DNA of 64,000 nucleotides, taken from an uncultured Acidobacteriota bacterium. GTDB taxonomy: Bacteria > Acidobacteriota > UBA6911 > RPQK01 > JAJDTT01. The first letter of the stretch is position 1; every line of letters starts with the position of its first letter. The position numbers were made by a program, and so were the translations under genes. Shown here in pieces: positions 51,586 to 64,000 of this stretch. The notes under the pieces were generated by a model. It had not been told where the DNA came from and did no database searches. It saw only the letters and a program-made list of their open reading frames with translations. The stretch is from the NCBI GenBank assembly GCA_951812665.1, contig CATOST010000010.1, positions 22,229-86,228 on the forward strand. The letters are read 5' to 3'.

Positions 51586-52835
51586 ACGAATCTCCGACCC
51601 TGGCCTTGGACCTCTCGACCCGGGCCCGGCCGGGAGAAACTTCTCTCTCGCCGCACGGGCGGGAGCCGGTGGTCCGCATGGTGGACCTCATCGTCTTCGA
51701 CGCCATCGGCAAGAGAGCCAGCGACATTCATCTGGAGACCTACGACGGAGAGTTCCGGATCCGCTACCGGATCGACGGGGTCCTCTATCCGGTGGCCGCG
51801 CCTCCCCTGGCTCTCCGGGACGCCCTGATCTCCCGAGTCAAGATCCTGGGCGATCTGGACATCGGCGAACGGCGGCTTCCGCAGGACGGCCGAATCCGGA
51901 TGAAGGTGCCGCAGGACGCAGCGGACCGGGAGATCGATCTCCGCGTCTCCTCCCTTCCCACCATATTCGGAGAAAAGCTGGTGTTGAGGATCCTGGACCG
52001 GGAGCACCTCCCGCGGAGCCTGTCCGAACTCGGGATGGAGGAGAACTCCCTCGAGCGGATGAGGAGAGCCCTGCGAAGACCCCATGGAATCGTGCTGGCC
52101 ACCGGCCCCACCGGCAGCGGGAAGACCAGCACCCTCTACACCTGCTTGTCCCGGCTCAACCACCCCGGAATGAACATCAACACCGTGGAGGACCCGGTGG
52201 AGTTCAACCTCTCGGGGATCAACCAGGTCCAGACCAAGGACTCGGTAGGTCTGGGCTTCGCCGCGGCGCTCCGGGCACTGCTGCGCCAAGACCCGGACAT
52301 CCTTATGGTGGGGGAGATCCGGGATCGGGAAACTGCCGAGATCGCCATTCGCGCCGCCATCACCGGACACCTGGTGTTGAGCACCCTGCATACGAACGAC
52401 GCCGCGTCGACGGTGGGCCGGCTCCTGGACATGGGGATTCCTCCGTTCCTCATCGCCAATTCGGTGAACCTGATGTGTGCCCAACGGCTGGTGAGGAGGC
52501 TGTGTGGAGAATGCAAGGAGCCGAACCGGTCCCCGATTCCGATCCAGGGACCGGCGGGAACCGGGACGGACCCGATCCTCGAGACCTCCCGCTTCGAGGC
52601 TCGGGGTTGCACCGCCTGTCACGGCACCGGCTATCGAGGGCGGATCGGACTGTTCGAAACCTTGGAGGTGACCGAAACCATCCAGCAACTGATCCTCCAG
52701 GGCGCCGACGCCGCCAGGATCCGGAAACAGGCGGTCGGCGAGGGGATGATCACCCTGCGGGAGAGCGGACTGGAGAAGATTCGCTCCGGCGTCAGCACCG
52801 TGGAGGAGGTGCTGAAGGCGACGCACCTGGCTTGA
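51570..52835 (+). CDS. pilB: Type IV pilus assembly ATPase, PilB/GspE family, short
   Basis: 421 residues from ATG 51570, inside the end of the prenyltransferase gene. N2-type domain, then Walker A ATGPTGSGKTSTLYT, Asp box NTVEDPVEFNLSGINQVQ, Walker B DPDILMVGEIRDRETAEIA, His box LVLSTLHTNDAAST and the zinc knuckle CGECKEP...CTACHGTGYRGRIG. It powers pilus extension. It lacks the usual N-terminal MshEN/N1 region (about 150 residues), so it may not bind c-di-GMP or may belong to a minor pilus. Confidence 0.9.
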   Translation: MAVPVDESPTLALDLSTRARPGETSLSPHGREPVVRMVDLIVFDAIGKRASDIHLETYDGEFRIRYRIDGVLYPVAAPPLALRDALISRVKILGDLDIGERRLPQDGRIRMKVPQDAADREIDLRVSSLPTIFGEKLVLRILDREHLPRSLSELGMEENSLERMRRALRRPHGIVLATGPTGSGKTSTLYTCLSRLNHPGMNINTVEDPVEFNLSGINQVQTKDSVGLGFAAALRALLRQDPDILMVGEIRDRETAEIAIRAAITGHLVLSTLHTNDAASTVGRLLDMGIPPFLIANSVNLMCAQRLVRRLCGECKEPNRSPIPIQGPAGTGTDPILETSRFEARGCTACHGTGYRGRIGLFETLEVTETIQQLILQGADAARIRKQAVGEGMITLRESGLEKIRSGVSTVEEVLKATHLA

Positions 52836-52846
52836 ACCGGTGAGAA

Positions 52847-53959
52847 ATGAGGGTTGATCAGACGCGTCCCAAGGGACAGATCCTGAACTTGTTGCGGCTG
52901 GCCCACGACTCCGGCGCCAGCGACCTGCATCTGATTCCCGATTCCGTACCCTGCCTGCGCGTCCACGGCCGGCTGGTGGGCGCGAACCATCTCCGGCTGA
53001 ACCTGGAAGAGACCCGGCACCTGGCCTACGGCATCATGTCCGACCGGCAGAGGGCCCGCTTCGAGCGTCTCCGGGAAATCGACTTCAGCTTCGAGGTGGA
53101 GGGCCTTTCCCGATTCCGCGCCAACGTCTTCACCCGCCGCGGGAAGACGGCAGCGGTCGTGCGTCTCATCCCGCTTCAGGTCAATCGCCTGGAGGAGTTG
53201 GGTCTGCCGGCGGTGGTGGATGGTCTGGCCGTCCGGCCCCACGGCCTGATCCTGGTGGCCGGCTCCTCCGGCAGCGGCAAGTCGACCACGCTGGCGGCCC
53301 TCATCGACCGGATCAATCGCACCCAGGCCAAACACATCATCACCATCGAGGACCCCATCGAGTTCGTGCACCACAACCACAAAAGCGTGGTCAGCCAGAG
53401 GGAGGTGCCGGGGGATTCCCCCTCCTTTGCGTCGGCGCTCCGCATGGCCCTGCGGCAGGACCCCGACGTGGTCCTGGTGGGGGAGATGAGGGATACCGAG
53501 ACCATCGAGACCACGCTCCGGCTGGCGGAAACGGGGCACCTGACCTTTTCGACCCTCCACACCCGATCGGCCCCCGAGACCATCGGGAGAATTCTGGACA
53601 TGTTCCCTTCCGATCAGCAGGGACGGATCCAGTCCCTCCTCTCCTCGGTCCTGGAGGGAATCGTCTGCCAGGCCCTGATACCGTGCCGGGAGGAGCCGGG
53701 GCGCGTGGTGGCCGCGGAAGTCCTGATTCCCAACCCGGCCATTCGGAACCTGATCCGTGAGCACAAGCTCCACCAGATCCGCTCGGCCATGCAGACGGGC
53801 CAGTCCGACAGCGGGATGTGCACCCTGAATCAGAGCTTGGCCAAACTTTTTCACGCCGGCAGGGTTTCATACGAGACCTGCCTGGAGATCTCGCCGGACG
53901 CCGCCGATCTGCGGCGGTGCCTGGAGCGGCGGTTTCCTAACCGCCGGACTCCCGAGTAA
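52847..53959 (+). CDS. pilT: Type IV pilus retraction ATPase
   Basis: 370 residues. PilT landmarks: ASDLHLIPDSVPCLRVHG, Walker A VAGSSGSGKSTTLAAL (Ser-Ser in place of the more common Pro-Thr), ITIEDPIEFVHHNHKSVVSQ, DPDVVLVGEMRDTETIETTL, LTFSTLHTRSA and AIRNLIREHKLHQI. It depolymerises pili for twitching or DNA uptake. The last codons (ERRFPNRRTPE) are encoded by a hairpin of the family-1 type. It is 11 bp after pilB. Confidence 0.93.
   Translation: MRVDQTRPKGQILNLLRLAHDSGASDLHLIPDSVPCLRVHGRLVGANHLRLNLEETRHLAYGIMSDRQRARFERLREIDFSFEVEGLSRFRANVFTRRGKTAAVVRLIPLQVNRLEELGLPAVVDGLAVRPHGLILVAGSSGSGKSTTLAALIDRINRTQAKHIITIEDPIEFVHHNHKSVVSQREVPGDSPSFASALRMALRQDPDVVLVGEMRDTETIETTLRLAETGHLTFSTLHTRSAPETIGRILDMFPSDQQGRIQSLLSSVLEGIVCQALIPCREEPGRVVAAEVLIPNPAIRNLIREHKLHQIRSAMQTGQSDSGMCTLNQSLAKLFHAGRVSYETCLEISPDAADLRRCLERRFPNRRTPE
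53928..53945. repeat. Hairpin of family-1 type inside the pilT 3' end
   Basis: GGCGGT, loop TTCCTA, ACCGCC, preceded by GGAGC as in other family-1 copies. It is translated as part of the PilT C-terminus, and the stop codon TAA follows 11 bp later. Confidence 0.65.
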
Positions 53960-54011
53960 GCGCAGGCCAAAGCAGGAAAACGCGCCGAGGAGAATCGGCG
54001 ATTAGCGGAAT

Positions 54012-54030
54012 GGGCGACTGGAGATCGCCC
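54012..54030 (+). terminator. Hairpin between pilT and pilC
   Basis: GGGCGA, loop CTGGAGA, TCGCCC, then TTCCTATTCATTGTTTTCC. It could attenuate transcription into pilC. It resembles the dispersed hairpins in stem sequence. Confidence 0.45.
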
Positions 54031-54073
54031 TTCCTATTCATTGTTTTCCTAACCCCAATCGTTACCAGTATCA

Positions 54074-55174
54074 GTGGCTATTCCAGACGAGCGGGAGTTT
54101 CGTCCTCGCCGCATTGCACAGGCTCGAATCGGAAGGATTCCGACCCGGCAGCTGGCTCTGTTCACGCGGCAACTGTCGGTGATGCTGGGGGCGGGCGTCT
54201 CGCTGGTTTCGGCGCTACAGAACCTGGCCCAACAGGAAGAGAACCGCGCCCTGGGGTCCACTCTGCGCCAGATCCGCTACGACGTGGAATCGGGGTCCAC
54301 GCTGGCAGCGGCGCTGGAACGCCATCCCCGTGTCTTCGATCCCCTTTTCGTCAACATGGTCCGGGCGGGGGAGACGGGCGGATTTCTGGACACCGTGTTC
54401 AAGCGTCTCACCCTGTTCCTGGAAAAGAGGCTCCAATGGCGCAAGGCGGTGCTCTCGGCCTCTCTCTATCCGGCGGTCGTCATCGTGACTTCGTTCCTGG
54501 TTCTGGGCGTCATCCTGGTCTGGGTGATTCCGGTCTTCGCGTCCCTTTTCGCCAACCTGGACGTTCCCCTCCCGTTGCCGACGCGGATGTTCATGGGAGC
54601 CAGCGGGTTCCTGAGCCGGTGGGGACTGACCCTGAGCCTGGCGGCGGGGTCGGCGGCCTTGTCGGGTGGATTCTACTTTCGCACGGCCAAGGGGCGGATG
54701 TGGGTGGATCGATTCATCCTGGCGGCCCCGCTGGTGGGCCCGGTGACGACCCAACTCCTGACGGCCCGTTTCGCACGGACCCTTTCCACGCTCCTTTCCA
54801 GCGGAGTCCCCATCCTGGAAGCCATGGACCTGACGGCGCGGGCGCTGGGGAACGTCCGGTTTCAAGAGACGGTGCTGGCGCTCCGAAGTGAGGTCGAGTC
54901 GGGGAGCGCCTTGGCCGAACCATTCCGGCACAGCGGCCTCTTTCCCCAAATGGCTTCGGAGATCATCCGGATCGGCGAGATGACGGGCACACTGGACGAC
55001 ATGCTTTTGAAACTGGCCGTCTTCTACGAGGAGGAAGCGGACACCAGCATCAACCGGTTTCTGGCGCTCCTGGAACCCATGATGATGTTGGTCCTGGGCA
55101 TCGTCGTCGGCGGCATGGTCCTGTCCATGTATCTGCCGATCTTCAGCCTGATGGGAAGACTCTCGCAGTTTTAG
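54074..55174 (+). CDS. pilC: Type IV pilus inner-membrane platform protein
   Basis: 366 residues, GspF/PilC family with two repeated cytoplasmic domains (LALFTRQLSVMLGAGVSLVS and LTARFARTLSTLLSSGVPIL) and helices such as VVIVTSFLVLGVILVWVIPV. Family marks MVRAGETGGFLD and IIRIGEMTGTLDD are present. It is the platform for PilB and PilT. The GTG at 54074 is the likely start, with a weak ribosome-binding site. Confidence 0.9.
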   Translation: MAIPDEREFRPRRIAQARIGRIPTRQLALFTRQLSVMLGAGVSLVSALQNLAQQEENRALGSTLRQIRYDVESGSTLAAALERHPRVFDPLFVNMVRAGETGGFLDTVFKRLTLFLEKRLQWRKAVLSASLYPAVVIVTSFLVLGVILVWVIPVFASLFANLDVPLPLPTRMFMGASGFLSRWGLTLSLAAGSAALSGGFYFRTAKGRMWVDRFILAAPLVGPVTTQLLTARFARTLSTLLSSGVPILEAMDLTARALGNVRFQETVLALRSEVESGSALAEPFRHSGLFPQMASEIIRIGEMTGTLDDMLLKLAVFYEEEADTSINRFLALLEPMMMLVLGIVVGGMVLSMYLPIFSLMGRLSQF

Positions 55175-55312
55175 GAAAGAGAGAAGAGGAAAGTGTGAAG
55201 AGGAGATTCCCGGTGGCGGGCGAAGAGGTCTGGGAAATTGTTCTCATGGATACGCGGGCGGGGACGTTTCATACTATGCAAGGATGAAACAGCAAGCGAG
55301 GATGAAATAGCG

Positions 55313-55864
55313 ATGCTCCATCGAACCCAGGTCTTTCCGGTGTCCCACTGCGGAGACCGGATCCGAAAGGAGTCCGGCAGCTCCGACTCGATGCCCTCTC
55401 ACTCCCCCCAGAACGGAGCTGCCGGATTCTCTCTGATCGAACTCATGATCGTGGTGGCCGTCATCGGAATCATCTCCATTCTGGCGGTTCCCAATTTCAT
55501 GCGTTCCCGGCTCTTCGCCAACGAGACCTCGGCTATCGCCTCCCTTCGGGTCATCGTCACGAGCGAGATCACGTATGCCTCAACCGTGGGAAACGGATCC
55601 TTTGCGAGCACGGATGAACTCGTGGCGCAGGGACTCATCGACGCGGCTCTGGGGTCCGGCACGAAGGACGGCTACAACCTGACTCTGACGGCGGACGGCT
55701 CCAGCGGATTCACGATCATCGCCGTTCCCATCACGGCGGGCACCACCGGACAGCGGGGATTCTATGCCGATCAGACCGGGGTGATCCGGTACAGCGACGA
55801 CGGGTCGGCGCCCACGCAGGCCAGTCCCGTCTTGGGCACCGAGAGCGCGGCGGACGAAGAGTAG
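55313..55864 (+). CDS. Type IV pilin-like protein (prepilin)
   Basis: 183 residues from ATG 55313; the ATG at 55391 is an alternative giving a 12-residue leader (MPSHSPQNGAAG) and a more usual prepilin. The class III signal is AAG then FSLIELMIVVAVIGIISILA with Glu5, followed by VPNFMRSRLFANETSAIASL, as in major pilins and pseudopilins. The globular part is small and Thr/Ser/Gly-rich. It is the last gene of the pilus cluster, converging on rpoC across a repeat element. Confidence 0.87.
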   Translation: MLHRTQVFPVSHCGDRIRKESGSSDSMPSHSPQNGAAGFSLIELMIVVAVIGIISILAVPNFMRSRLFANETSAIASLRVIVTSEITYASTVGNGSFASTDELVAQGLIDAALGSGTKDGYNLTLTADGSSGFTIIAVPITAGTTGQRGFYADQTGVIRYSDDGSAPTQASPVLGTESAADEE

Positions 55865-55875
55865 CGGACAGGAGG

Positions 55876-56086
55876 GGCGGCTTTCTTGCCGCCGAATGGG
55901 AGCGGCGACTTTCTTGTCGCCGACCAGGGGGGGGTTAGGGGGGACGGTTAGTCCCCCCTCCTCTTCTTCTTCCGCAGTCCAGCGCAGGCGACAGGAAAGT
56001 CGCCTGTCCCAATGGGCGACAAGAAAGTCGCCCCTCCAATGGGCGGCAAGAAAGCCGCCCCTCCAATGGGCGGCAGGAAAGTCGCT
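55876..56086. repeat. Composite family-1 element between convergent pilin and rpoC genes
   Basis: Left arm units at 55876 and 55903 (TTTCTT loops), a G-rich palindromic stretch (GGGGGGACGGTTAGTCCCCCC), a core of about 35 bp, then right arm units at 55987, 56015, 56042 and 56069 (loops AGGAAA or AAGAAA; the last has a G-T pair and a mismatch). It begins 11 bp after the pilin stop and ends 7 bp before the rpoC stop, so it could end both transcripts. Confidence 0.9.
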
Positions 56087-56092
56087 CCTCCG

Positions 56093-60310
<4,218 letters not shown>

Positions 60311-60353
60311 GGCTTTCCTCCCAAACAGTGTCAGCGAACGCGTGCGGGGACCC

Positions 60354-63300
60354 TCAGGCGTCCATGGGCTCCGGCGCGGGAGACTCTTCCGGCTCCGGCG
60401 CTTCAGTCACCATGGATTCCACGGTCTCCCGTATCTCGGACCGGCGGCGAAACCTCCTGCGGGGCCGCTCCACCAGCTCCACGTCCAGACCCAGGGACTG
60501 AAGTTCCCGAATCAAAACGTTGAACGATTCTGGAATTCCAGGAGTGTAGTTGGACTCACCCTTGACGATGGCCTCGTAGATCTTGGCCCGCCCATGGACG
60601 TCGTCCGATTTGGCGGTGAGAAGCTCCTGGAGAATGTGGGCCGCTCCGTAGCCTTCCAGGGCCCAGACCTCCATTTCGCCGAACCTCTGTCCTCCGAACT
60701 GGGCCTTGCCGCCCAGGGGTTGTTGAGTGATCAGGCTGTAGGGGCCGATGGAACGGGCGTGGATCTTGTCGTCCACCAAGTGGCTCAGCTTGTTCATGTA
60801 GATGTAGCCGACCATCACCTCCTGGTCGAAGGGCTTGCCGGTCACTCCGTCGTATAGCATCGTCTTGCCGTCTTCGGGAAGACTCGCCTTCCGCAGCTCG
60901 GACCGAATCTCCGCCTCGTCCGCCCCGTCGAAAACGGGAGTCGCGTACTTCACCCTCAGCGATTTGGCCGCCCAACCAAGATGACTCTCGAGGATCTGCC
61001 CCACGTTCATCCGGGAGGGAACCCCCAACGGGTTCAGCAGAATCTCGACCGGAGTCCCATCGGGCATATAGGGCATGTCCTCTTCGGGCGTGATGCGGGC
61101 GATGACTCCCTTGTTGCCGTGCCGTCCCGCCATCTTGTCACCCACGGAGAGCTTCCGCTTCATGGCCACGTACACCTTCACCATCTTGATGACGCCGGGC
61201 GCCAGCTCGTCCCCCTTCTCGATCCGGCCCAGACGCTCTTCATGAAGGGACCGCAGGATCTTGACCTGCTTCTCCGTTTTCCGGAACAGGCCGGAGAGCT
61301 CCTTCCGCAGCTTGGAATCGCCGGGAACCACCTGGGACAACTCTCGGTACGGGAGACCCCCCAACTGATCCTGCGAGACCTGGTCGCCTTTGCGGCCCAC
61401 GACCTCTCCCTGAAGATCGATGAGGTCTACCGACAGCGTGGCGCCGGAAAGCAGAGCCACCATGGTCTTGGCGGACTCTTCCCGGATGATCCGGATCTCG
61501 TCTTCCCGGTCCTTGGCCAGGCGGGCCACATCCTCGTCCTCGATCTGCTGGCTCCTGAGGTCCTTGGGGACGCCCTTGCGGGCGAAGATCTTCACGCCGA
61601 CCACCGTTCCTTCGATGCCCGGGGGGGCATAGAGGGACGCGTCCTTCACCTCACCCGCCTTCTCGCCGAAGATGGCTCTCAGCAGCTTCTCCTCGGGCGT
61701 GAGCTGGGTCTCTCCCTTGGGAGTCACCTTCCCCACCATGATGTCGCCGGGCCGGATCTTGGCTCCGATGCGAACGATCCCGCTCTCGTCCAGATCCGCC
61801 AGGATCGACTCGCTCACGTTGGGGATGTCCCGAGTGATTTCCTCAGGCCCCAACTTGGTGTCCCTGGCCTCGATATCCAGCTCTTCGATGTGGACCGAGG
61901 TGTAGATGTCCTCCTTGACCAGCTTCTCGCTGACCAGAATGGCGTCTTCGAAGTTGTAGCCCCGCCAGGGCATGAACGCCGCCAGGATGTTTCGTCCCAG
62001 CGCCAGCTCACCCTGGTCGGTGCAGGGTCCGTCCACCAGGACCTGACCCTTCCGGACCCGCTGTCCGATGCGAACCAACGGCTTCTGGTTGATGCACGTG
62101 TTCTGGTTGGACCGGGCGAACTTGACCAGCTTGTAGATATCGACGCCGGCTCCCCGGCTCTCGTCCCCGTCCTGGCTGGCGACCCGAACGATGATACGCT
62201 CGGCGTCGACGCTGTCCACGGTTCCGTCGCGCCGGCAGAGGATGACGGCTCCCGAATCGCGGGCGGCGATGCGCTCCATTCCGGTGCCCACCAGCGGCGC
62301 CTCGGCCCGAATCAAGGGGACCGCCTGCCGCTGCATGTTGGCGCCCATCAGGGCCCGGTTGGCGTCGTCGTGCTCCAGAAAGGGAACCAGGCTGGCCGCC
62401 ACGCTGACCAACTGCTTGGGGCTGACGTCCACGTACTGGACCTCTTCCTTGGGAACGAAAACGAAGTTCCCCTCGTGCCGGGCGCTCACCCGGTCTCGAT
62501 TCAACCGTCCCCGGTCGTCCACCTCCACGTTGGCCTGGGCCGTGACATGCTTGTCGCCTTGCCAGGCGGTGAGATAGAAGGCGTGCGGTTCGTACCGGAC
62601 GAGCCTCTTCTTGCGGCCGCCCATCACCTTGTTGGTCTGCTGCACGTCCTCGTGCGGATAGGCCCCGCCGATCTTGAATTCGGAGTCTCCCGAGTCGGTG
62701 ATCCGGACGTAGTCCAAGATCCGGCCGTCCACCACCTTCCGGTACGGGGACTCGATGAAGCCGAACTGGTCGATGCGGGCGTAGCAACTCAAGGAGGAGA
62801 TCAGCCCGATGTTGGGACCCTCCGGCGTCTCCACCGGACAGATGCGGCCGTAGTGGGACGGGTGGACGTCGCGGACCTCGAAACCAGCCCGCTCACGGCT
62901 GAGTCCACCGGGACCGAGCGCCGAGAGCCGCCGCTTGTGCGTGATCTCCGAAAGGGGGTTGGTCTGATCCATGAACTGGGAAAGCTGGCTGCTGCCGAAA
63001 AACTCCCGGATGGAGGCCGTCACCGGCTTGGCATTGATCAGGTCATGGGGCATGGCCGTGGTCATCTCCTGATGCACGGACATCTTTTCCTTGATGGCCC
63101 GCTCCATGCGCACCAGACCGATGCGGAACTGATTCTCCAGCAGCTCGCCCACGGCTCGGACCCGGCGGTTGCCCAGATGATCGATGTCGTCGGCGGCTCC
63201 CAGGTTGTTCCGCAGCCTCATCAGGTAGTCGATGATCTGGCAGAAGTCGCTGGTGGAGAGAGTCCGCTCCTCGAGGGATATGTCCTGACCCAGCTTGATG

Positions 63301-64000
63301 TTCAGCTTGAGGCGTCCCACCCGCGAGAAGTCGTACCTTCTGCGATCCTGGAACATCCCCTTGAAGAGGGCCGTCGCCGTGTCCAGGGTGGGAGGGTCGC
63401 CGGGCCGCTGCTTCCGATAGATCTCGATGAGGGCGTCGTCCTGGGTCTTGACCGCATCCTTCATGAGAGTCCCGGTCAATACCATCCCCACGTCGTCCGA
63501 CTCCGGGTAGAAAGACGGCCAACTCGTCGATGCCGGCCTCGAGGGCCCGGTTGATGGTACTCTCGGCGACGAAATTGTTGGCCTCCAGCAGGATCTCACC
63601 CGTGCTGAGATCGACGACCTCCGCCGCCGCCTGGGCTCCCTTCAGATCGTCGATGCCGATTTCCACCTCATCCACGCCGGCCCGGAGCATTCGCGTATAG
63701 CTGGTCTGGCTGATCTTGCGTCCCGCCCTGACCAGATTCCGGTCCGGATTGGACGGGTCCGGGACGCCGTGGCTGGCCCGGGTCCCGATCAGCTTCTCAT
63801 CCAGCTTCCGGAACAACCTGCCGTCCGATCTGACCCGGATTGTGGAGACGTGGTAGAAGGTTCGCAGGATGTCCTCGTCGGTCTCCACGCCCAGGGCCCG
63901 CAGGAAAACCGTGGCCGGAAACTTCCGCTTGCGGTCGATCCTGATGTGGAGCAGGTTCTTGCCGTCGATTTCGAACTCCACCCAGGAGCCGCGGTAGGGG
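60354..64000 (-). CDS. rpoB: RNA polymerase subunit beta, 5'-truncated by window edge, one frameshift
   Basis: The reading frame enters at the edge ([20 protein letters not shown]) and continues to [10 protein letters not shown]; from there the homologous sequence [20 protein letters not shown] is in another frame. Removing one base from the AAA run at plus 63511-63513 restores it. The rest reads intact to the end: the rifampicin region [20 protein letters not shown] and [11 protein letters not shown] is wild-type at the Asp, His and Ser positions linked to resistance, and [20 protein letters not shown] lies near the C-terminus. Because the gene is essential, a consensus error is the likeliest cause. 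It lies just upstream of rpoC. Confidence 0.93.

Noticed and set aside
63505..63520. Programmed ribosomal frameshift in rpoB
   Set aside because: The site lacks a canonical slippery heptamer and a following pseudoknot is not evident; a one-base indel in a homopolymer is simpler.

Overview
The window looks like a chromosomal contig from a Gram-negative, GC-rich bacterium, most likely an Acidobacteriota member. The basis is a pair of large Oar-type TonB-dependent receptors with an N-terminal carboxypeptidase-regulatory-like domain, LpxB (lipid A synthesis, hence an outer membrane), type IV pilus genes, secreted RidA and TPR/copper-oxygenase proteins typical of that phylum, and a separate rpoB-rpoC pair. 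There are no rRNA genes, no CRISPR and no recognisable insertion sequence; two tRNAs are present (His-GTG and Ala-TGC). Taxonomy is inferred from gene content, not from a search.

Layout. 0-7 kb: two tandem TonB-receptor paralogues (the first cut by the window edge) with matching promoters, then a c-type-heme/copper-oxygenase/TPR lipoprotein. 7-17.5 kb: metabolic genes on both strands (MFS transporter, secreted three-domain RidA protein, phosphoribosyltransferase, mobA, beta-lactamase-fold hydrolase, ThDP enzyme, ilvC, cupin, pabB) ending in tRNA-His. 17.5-18.6 kb: small, less GC-rich ORFs at the tRNA-His 3' side. 18.7-28.5 kb: a peptide/opine-type ABC transporter split over two divergent arms. 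The minus arm carries binding protein, two permeases, a frameshifted deacetylase-like protein and a GNAT/SCP2 acetyltransferase; the plus arm carries two ATPases and a leucine-rich-repeat protein. 28.5-34.2 kb: PhyH dioxygenase, rhomboid protease, FAD oxidoreductase, and sulfate assimilation (cysH and a Sat-CysC fusion). 34.2-37.3 kb: a decayed accessory patch beside tRNA-Ala (helicase-like remnant, DUF433/DUF5615 toxin-antitoxin pair, AAA ATPase with a truncated partner). 37.6-42.9 kb: M1-peptidase-like pseudoenzyme, lpxB, mnmA and a hypothetical. 43-47.4 kb: an ECF sigma factor behind a sigma-54-type promoter, facing a sigma-54 response regulator and its histidine kinase. 47.8-50.6 kb: enolase-superfamily racemase/OSBS plus hydantoinase B. 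50.7-55.9 kb: ubiA-type prenyltransferase and type IV pilus genes pilB, pilT, pilC and a pilin. 56-64 kb: rpoC and rpoB, the latter incomplete at the edge and carrying one frameshift.

The most unusual feature is a dispersed repeat system. Short palindromes with a nearly fixed loop (AAGAAA/TTTCTT) and a covarying 6-bp stem are arrayed at about 28-bp period. They occur in at least five intergenic places, some as composite inverted elements with a conserved core. One array lies inside the 3' end of the ABC binding-protein gene and is translated in frame into a C-terminal tail, while a TGATG coupling to the next gene is intact. A second hairpin family (loop ACAAG) supplies the stop codon of two genes. 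These repeats, the sigma-54/ECF circuit and the tRNA-Ala patch are the parts most worth following up.
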